A DNA stretch of 25,528 nt from Botryllus schlosseri (Eukaryota > Chordata > Ascidiacea > Stolidobranchia > Styelidae): the NCBI GenBank assembly GCA_000444245.1, contig ATSW01114408.1:1-25528 (forward strand), written 5' to 3'. Of this stretch, positions 19,808 to 25,528 are shown one piece after another. Numbering within the stretch: position 1 is the first letter of the stretch; each line of letters opens with the position of its first letter. The position numbers and the translations under genes are program-made. Under the pieces are notes generated by a model. That model was not told the DNA's origin. It saw only the letters and a list, made by a program, of their open reading frames with translations, and searched no databases.

Positions 19808-20365
19808 CAGGGTTGTAATGACTCGAGTCATGATATTTTGATGACTCTACTTGACTCGAGTCATTTTCTCAAAATTCGCTAATGACTCGACTCGACTCAA
19901 TCTGTGTATTGACTCGACTTGGACTCGAGTCATTGCGCATGACTCGAACCAAGTCATATGACTAGAGACTCAGACGGCCAAGACCGACATTTCATTGTAA
20001 TTTCGAAGAACAGTAACCACCCTATTGGGATTACGTCTATTGGTACTGATACTTGAAAATGCGACCAGAAACTGTTAAAAGTGAGGAAAATTAGTATATC
20101 ATAAATGCGAACCATCCGATATCAACAAACAGAGTTATAAGAGTGGGTTTAACGAGACCTTAACTGGAAACTGGACAGTCAACACCATGATTTGGACTCG
20201 GACTCGAGTCATAATACCATGACTCGGACTCGAACTTCTTTTCGATGACTTGGACTCGGACTTGACTCGTTGGTGAATTGAAAATGACTCGACTTGACTC
20301 GAGTCAAAACTATAAAAGGGAGAATAACTTGTGACTCGGAGCTTTGAGACTTGGTTTCAACCCTG
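19808..20365. mobile_element. Non-autonomous hAT-type element, GACTCGAGTC family
   Basis: The 558-bp element starts CAGGGTTGTAATGACTC and ends with CAGGGTTGAAACCAAGTC on the reverse strand. It is flanked by TCCTGGAA (19800-19807) and CCCTGGAA (20366-20373), an 8-bp target duplication with one mismatch. Both ends carry many copies of ATGACTCGAGTC and its variants, a near-perfect palindrome repeated at close spacing, most densely at 19818-19965 and 20190-20310. The centre is unique and non-coding. A complete MITE-like element. Confidence 0.85.
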
Positions 20366-20373
20366 CCCTGGAA

Positions 20374-20794
20374 TAAACGATATTATGCCTATAGATGGTT
20401 ATGGTTATACTTATACTGGTACCGAACTAATTATTCGACAAGTTGCAAGGTTAGAGCCTGTCACTTCTTATTCGCCATGACAAGCACAATGCGTGGAACA
20501 CATTTAATAGTATGAATCTTACCATAAGTTCTGTCGTTCTTGCGATAGATTAAGTATTTTTTATGAAAACGGAGGGGAAATATGCAGTTCGGTGTAGACA
20601 GCTATTACGGTACGGTACGGTACGGTACGAGGGGCCTTAAGACCTTAGTAAACAGTCACCACATGTCATAATTAGCATATTTACATCGATGTTCTATGCG
20701 TGCTGCGTTATAACTAGATAATTCAGTCACGCTAAACCGTTTCCCATACTTCAGCAGCAACAGAAAACTTTGTGAATTACAATATAGGCTAAAC
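20374..20794. other. Non-coding stretch with a TACGG microsatellite
   Basis: No gene seen between two hAT-type elements. The only structured piece is the pentanucleotide run at 20606-20629. Confidence 0.4.
20606..20629. repeat. (TACGG)n microsatellite, nearly five copies
   Basis: Four exact TACGG units followed by TACG. Short and likely to vary in length between individuals. Confidence 0.9.
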
Positions 20795-21101
20795 CAGTGG
20801 TTCTCAAACTGGGGGCGAGCCCCCTTGGGGGCGGGAAAGCATCTAAACGGGTCGCGACGCTCCAGTGAACTGAAATCTTTTCCGCGCTTGGCCCTATTCA
20901 CCTCCGTTTTATGGTTATTGCTCGGTGTATAGTCTGAATTTCGTATTGGAGAATTCTCTCATCAACAGTCATAACCTTCCATNCCATCAAACTATATGTA
21001 AGGATTGCTAACTTTCTNGTTTNATTGTGTGCTATGACGATAAGGGGNGCANNAAATATTCACTGTNATAAAGTGCGTCTAAGAAAGTTAGAGAACCAGT
21101 G
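20795..21101. mobile_element. 307-bp hAT-type MITE (CAGTGGTTCTCAAACT ends)
   Basis: Starts CAGTGGTTCTCAAACTGGGG and ends with CACTGGTTCTCTAACTT on the reverse strand, the classic terminus of Charlie-like hAT elements. A small hairpin GCGAGCCCCCTTGGGGGCG follows the left end. Flanks are GGCTAAAC (20787-20794) and GNCTNAAC (21102-21109), identical at every called base, giving an 8-bp target duplication. No transposase inside. A short frame overlaps it (20656-20901 minus) and is not a gene. Confidence 0.85.
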
Positions 21102-21513
21102 GNCTNAACTAAATNTTAATATNTCAAAAATNGATGAACANCAAATAAACTCTTNTGAAACCTGTNNTGAANCATTTCCTACACCACGGTCAAAGTTTTT
21201 TTNAAATCTCTGACCAGTACCNAGGCTTGTTGCAACAATAGCAAAAAAAATTNAAGNTTNCAACCAANGCTTCATCAAACTTGATCACGCATTTGTAGAG
21301 ATGTTATCCCAATCTTACCTCCAATCTTGGCCAAATTTACTGGGGCCAGAAACTTTTCGCACCCTAATGTTCATCNAATGCAATCTAACAGTTTCCGAGC
21401 AAGTGAAAATGTAAATGCGAACCAAAATATTGTAATTCTTAGTTATCAGNAGGTTCNTTTCTTTTGCATTTATTTTNATTTTANGCACNTTATCGGTATC
21501 ATCCTTATCNCTG
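20983..21513. other. Cluster of isolated ambiguous bases
   Basis: More than thirty single N calls are scattered over about 530 bp, starting inside the CAGTGGTT MITE and continuing past it. Single Ns in otherwise normal sequence suggest unresolved differences between haplotypes or repeat copies, not a scaffold gap. Frames across it are unreliable and no gene is called. Confidence 0.6.
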
Positions 21514-21817
21514 ACGCCTTACCAATTACATTTCATTATCCTGACTCAGCTCTGAGTAGCCTAATCGGTTGATTACATTTCATGGACTGTCCTGTAGCCT
21601 ATTCGCTGTTAGTCGCTCAAACCTTTGGTTCTTAACAGTCGCTTGAAATATTTTTCTGTGCTTGTAGTTTTCAGTACTCAGGATTAGGAATAGTTCGAAT
21701 ACGAGTTTTTTTAAATAAAGGGTATTCTACATATCAGCAATGAAACATGAATAGCTTGACATTGTTGCTAATTGCGTCGCTACGGTTGTCAAAGAACACA
21801 GAATCAATAACCTGTTT
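21514..21817. other. Non-coding stretch
   Basis: No gene or repeat recognised between the ambiguous block and the GTAATT array. Confidence 0.4.
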
Positions 21818-22000
21818 AAAAGTAATTGTAATTGTAATTAAAATTGTAATTAATACATGTTTAACAGTAATTGTAATTGTAATTGTAATTTGATATTTTT
21901 AGCATTGAGTAATTGTAATGTAATTGAAACATGCAAGGAAGTAATTGTAATTGTATTGTAATTGTAATTAAATTAAATTATTGTAATTGATCCAACTCTG
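21818..22000. mobile_element. GTAATT-repeat array, likely a hAT-type element end
   Basis: About 170 bp of GTAATTGTAATT repeats broken by short unique pieces, ending at 22000 in a non-repeat terminus whose reverse complement is CAGAGTTGGATCAATTACAA. A CAGAG start followed by arrays of one short word is the hAT-type design seen in the other elements. No matching left terminus or target duplication was found (the right flank is GTCAGGAC), so it may be truncated. Confidence 0.5.
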
Positions 22001-22699
22001 GTCAGGACCGAGTCAAAGTCTTGTGACGTTTGAAGTATAACACATTAACGTAATTTACGATGAAAAATAGTCAAACCACATAGCGTTTTGCTATCGACAT
22101 TTACGTGCATCGGCGTCAGCTTCTATACAGCAGTTTGCTTTCTAAATATGCGTATCCGCAGCAGCACACATATTACTGTTCAATCATCGTACTGTACGGA
22201 AATAACCGGGTTTTGCGACAAGTTATATTACTGTCTGTTGTGAATCGAGACATGAATAAAAGATCACGGATTCACTGAGGTAAGATGGGCGGATGCGCTT
22301 GATTGCCAAACGCATAAAGTCACATTTTTACATCTATAACTCGGTACTGCGTCCGACAATTTAGCATTCAAGTGACCGACGCAATGCTAAATCGCAGAAA
22401 ATGCATAGCCATCATTTCCTTCTATTTCGATAAGTTTCAGGAATTCCATGCGAGATACGATGGAATCGCATTACGAGCGAATCGTCAACATCGAAGCGAA
22501 ATTTTATGAATAGCCTCGCCTCAGGCTATAACCGTCAATGGTTAACCCAGCAACCCGCCTTTTTGCTTCTTGAGTACGGAGGGCAAAAATCGTGATACCA
22601 CTAGAGATTAGTATATTAGTGCGCTCTAGCTTATTAATATTCCACCGTGTTCTCAAAGAGAGAACAGGATGAATATTCATTACAAATTAGTGAATAGAA
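22001..22699. other. Non-coding stretch
   Basis: No gene or defined repeat recognised. AT-rich with no clear splice-flanked frames. Confidence 0.4.
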
Positions 22700-22879
22700 C
22701 GATGATATGTTTAAAGTTACAGCTGTAGATGCCATATTAAAACAATGCTCTTGAGTCGGGAACATTTCGGCAATTTGTACAACAATTAGCCAGTCATCTG
22801 TGTCGTACAAGAGCTTGATCATCCCTGTCTTATCGATGTCATCGTGTCCGCCTTCCCCCACGGACGGATGCCAGTTCAT
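22700..22879 (-). CDS. Candidate exon of an unrecognised protein
   Basis: On the minus strand a frame from 22879 reads MNWHPSVGEGGHDDIDKTGM, then IKLLYDTDDWLIVVQIAEMF and CFNMASTAV, with codon use and composition more coding-like than the surroundings. A fair acceptor (ATATTTGTGGCTAG) lies directly before the ATG, and a weak donor (GCT then GTAACT) follows near 22699. The frame continues to a stop at 22634 if unspliced (81 residues). The TG-x-I...YD-x-D-x..V...FN pattern vaguely recalls the small beta-barrel repeats of Mind bomb-type proteins, but I would not assign it. No neighbouring exon was identified. Confidence 0.35.
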
Positions 22880-23787
22880 CTAGCCACAAATATATTTTAT
22901 CCACCAGAGATGGAAATCTACAGTCTTCATAATGGTATATCCGTGCCTTGGTAATTAAAGTGCAGTTGGTGAGCATTCGGAAAGTCTGTCATCGATAGTT
23001 CTGTATATTGACATATCGAATGACTATAACGCTGCTTATTTTTCCTATTCGATCACTTAATGTCAATAATAGCGTTAGAAGCGTACACTATGCCGATAAG
23101 TTCGCGTCTCGTTTGCACAGACTATACTGACAAAGCTGTTGTACAGTAAGCGCATTAGTTTTTGTAGGATCGATCAGCTGTGATCTCTGACCGACTCCGT
23201 CATGTACGCCTAGCAAGATTCCTGACGATTGCGTAAACGCCGAATACAATAAGATTCGCATGGCTGGCGAAGAGTATAACCACAGAATGACAGTGATTGT
23301 TTCGAGAGTGTAGAGGTCACGTGAACTCGGCTATTTCTTTGGAAACTCGGCATACAGCTGACGATATACGAGGCTTCCGATATCATGGTTTCGCATTAAT
23401 TGATTATGTATTTATTCTCAATTGGGCTAATCAGATTCCGCGGTGCAGATAACGTAAACTTATATAACAATTCGGTTTTTGATATGTATCCGCGAGTAAA
23501 TATCGAGAGAAATAATAAATTTTGCGGACGTCGTAGTACCACCGCGCTGTTTATAAATATGTAATTCCTCGCGGTTATGTATCTGCGAAAGAATATTGAC
23601 ATATGACTCAGAGTGTAGGGATATATTTCGTAAATACTGAACTAAAACGACAGTCCTGTTACCAGCTGATAGCTGATATAGTGGGAACGCATTAGGGAAA
23701 AAGGGATTGAGTGTATTTACTTCAAACTAGCGTGGTGCCAGTATCAATCATGTGTGAAATGTCTCTTTCTGTTTTGTAAGCAGTCCC
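22880..23787. other. Upstream region of the P450 gene, no gene recognised
   Basis: No convincing exon. It probably includes 5' regulatory sequence for the P450 gene; I can support no specific site other than the TATA-like run at its right edge. Confidence 0.35.
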
Positions 23788-23800
23788 TATATATATATAA
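23788..23800 (+). promoter_or_regulatory. Candidate TATA box of the P450 gene
   Basis: A TATATATATATAA run ends about 147 bases before the chosen start codon. It could also be a simple TA repeat. An ATG directly after it (23801) opens a 141-codon frame that overlaps the P450 exon in another frame. If transcription began further upstream, that frame would act as an upstream reading frame. Confidence 0.35.
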
Positions 23801-23946
23801 ATGCCGGTACGCAAGACACCCTGGACTAATGATTCAATGAATGAATGTGAGTTAACAGAGAGGCAGCCCAGAATCAACTTGAAGGAAACATTTGCACCGA
23901 GCTGTCGGCATTCAAGCGGATTCTTAGTAGGAATAATTTTACCTGC

Positions 23947-24748
23947 ATGGAATTTGAAATCTCATCCTCAACATATTATATATATGGGATATGTATCGCA
24001 CTTGCATCCTTCAGAGGAGCGCAAGTCGTCATGCATGCATTCCGTAGCAGAAAAAGCGAATCCGATAAATCTGGCTGGAATACGAAAGAGATCAAAAAGA
24101 TACACGCCATACCTTCAGCGCCATGGGTACCGCTACTTGGTAGCGTGCCTTTTCTTGGACGACACCCATGTCGTACAATTTCGAAATGGGGAGCAGAGAA
24201 GAAACTCGGTAACATTTTTCGAGTGAAATTTGGTAGATTGGACGCCGTCATTCTGAACGATTTCGACGCCATACACCAGTGTTTTGTGCGTCACTCTCAT
24301 CTTGTGGCTGGTCGTCAGCAAAATCCGTTGGTAGTGGAACTATGGAAAGGGAACGGCCTGTTGTTTTTGGATTACGGCGACAAATGGAAATCGCAGAGTG
24401 TTTTCTGTCATTCTTCGTTTAGAAAAGTTCTTGGTAATGGCAAAATCCAGGAGATAGCAATCGCGGAAAGCAAGGTGATGGCTAAGGCATTACACATGCA
24501 ACTTAGCAACCAGTTTACTAGCGAAAGTAACATATACGGAAACCATAGAAAGACCAATCTGAACTGCAACCAGAACAATTGCCCTTGCGTGTCTGCTAGT
24601 TATCATTCACGTGACCAACTTGATGACGAATGGACCTGCCTAAATCCTCTGCAAATATTAAATCAAGCTCTCGCAAACGTGGTTTGCCGGGTGCTGTTCG
24701 GGCGCAATTTCAAACCGGACGAGACGGAATACTGCGACGTAGTAGCAG
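23947..24748 (+). CDS. Cytochrome P450 (CYP2-like), first coding exon
   Basis: The frame encodes 267 residues before a donor (GCAG then GTATAT at 24749). A modestly hydrophobic N terminus (about 9-29) would anchor it to the ER. Then come a basic stretch, a Pro-containing hinge PSAPWVPLLGSVP (56-68), the GNIFRVKFGRLDAVILNDFDAI strands (88-109), a KGNGLLFLDYGDKW segment (134-147) and ANVVCRVLFGRNF (243-255), in the order of family-2 microsomal monooxygenases. The haem-binding Cys, I-helix and ExxR would be in later exons outside the window. Two oddities: the C-helix WxxxR motif reads WKSQS (147-151), lacking the Arg that normally pairs with a haem propionate, and about 48 extra residues rich in Asn, Ser and Cys (about 184-231) sit before the LNPLQ segment. 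The substrate is unknown. The start is uncertain because the N terminus is only weakly hydrophobic. Confidence 0.8.
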
Positions 24749-25528
24749 GTATATATAAATTCCAGTAAATTATTCGAATATATAAGCTGAATAATCCTTT
24801 GAGGACCATGCCAAATACCGGTTTTCAACCATTATCACGCGATCACATTTCTGACACGAAAGATTTCCGCAGACAATTTATTTCACCATATACATGACGG
24901 ACGTAATTATATATACCTCATCGATATCGTACAGTACCAATCAAACTCCATTACTGGCAATAGCCATCCGTATTCTGTCCGTGGAACTGAACCCGTTTTC
25001 AATCATAGTATACATTGACGATAGTCACAGCCTTGTAGCGTAACATCAAGGAAAATATCAATATTTGCGAATTCACGCCCTATCGCTGGTATACGCCCAC
25101 GCCTCAACGAGCCAATGTCAGGTATGTGATCGACATCGTATGACGATGCTTATCATGTATACCTCTACTTTATCGACGCGGCTTCATTTATAACTGTTTG
25201 AAAATCTATTGCGTTGTTAGTGCCTAATAGTGCTTTATAAGCTTAATATTTTGTAGCGATCGGTCGATATTCAATTTGACCATATAGAGATATCTCGCTA
25301 GCTCGCTCCTATATAGTTCCTGTAGTAATGTGGGGTATGGGTGGGCGTAATGAAAGACTAATGTAAATGCGTTACGATTTATTCTGCTTATTATGTTAAA
25401 TTTGACGTAAGGCCGTGGTCGCTAATTAGAGTGACTTTTCTAAATGAACCAATTTAACGAGCAAGTGCCTGTGTACAGTGTACACTGTACAATGTACACC
25501 GTGTGAGTGTACCAGCGCCAAGTAAGTA
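24749..25528 (+). other. Probable first intron of the P450 gene
   Basis: It follows the donor at 24749 and continues to the window edge. No P450 exon (I-helix AGxDT, ExxR or haem loop) was found. An in-frame stop at 24766-24768 would end the protein if the intron were retained. Confidence 0.5.
25472..25491. repeat. Perfect 20-bp palindrome
   Basis: TGTACAGTGTACACTGTACA equals its own reverse complement. It is followed by further GTACA words (AATGTACACCGTG, then GAGTGTACC), giving a small cluster that can form a hairpin. Its function is unknown. Confidence 0.85.

Noticed and set aside
21025-21572. Frames through the ambiguous-base region
   Set aside because: Many codons are undefined, and part of the region is a non-coding MITE.
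1-25528. CRISPR arrays, operons, tRNA and rRNA genes
   Set aside because: No regularly spaced repeats, no bacterial gene layout, and no cloverleaf or rRNA-like sequence was seen.

Overview
The window looks like gene-poor, repeat-rich nuclear DNA of an animal. The evidence is a multi-finger C2H2 protein, a nicotinamide riboside kinase-type exon, a seven-membrane-pass receptor-like protein and a family-2-like cytochrome P450 first exon, all AT-rich with eukaryotic splice and poly(A) signals. An invertebrate deuterostome such as a tunicate is my best guess from the style of the genes and repeats. The sequence alone does not prove it, and I saw nothing bacterial.

Layout. 1-659 (minus): start of a C2H2 zinc-finger gene that runs off the left edge. 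1981-2178 (plus): last exon of a nicotinamide riboside kinase-like gene with poly(A) signals downstream; its other exons were not found. 3344-3770: a complete short hAT-type element with target-site duplications. 4022-4999 (minus): an intronless 325-residue 7TM protein. 5516-6007: two transposon scraps, one resembling LINE-1 ORF1 and one the zinc finger of a hAT transposase. About 6182-9861: a large fold-back structure with inverted arms of about 1 kb. It carries two diverging, decayed copies of one repetitive gene, and its left arm is split by a 1.3-kb hAT-type element. 10672-13316: a tandem duplication of about 1.2 kb; each copy holds a related hAT-type element, and a separate 195-bp MITE sits at the junction. 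13.7-19.8 kb: no gene recognised, only a worn tandem repeat and one small secreted-type reading frame. 19.8-22.0 kb: three more hAT-type elements or ends and a stretch with many ambiguous bases. About 22.7-22.9 kb (minus): an unassigned candidate exon. 23.8-24.75 kb (plus): promoter region and first coding exon of a P450. The rest is probably its first intron.

The host genes show no sign of working together; they are unrelated single genes separated by transposon debris. The dominant theme is repeated invasion by short non-autonomous hAT-type elements. At least six sequence families share one design: short terminal inverted repeats, 8-bp target duplications where still visible, and subterminal arrays of one short, often palindromic word. 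The most unusual object is the fold-back element, whose two arms differ enough to rule out a simple assembly mirror and whose intact arm shows what the interrupted arm looked like before the hAT insertion.
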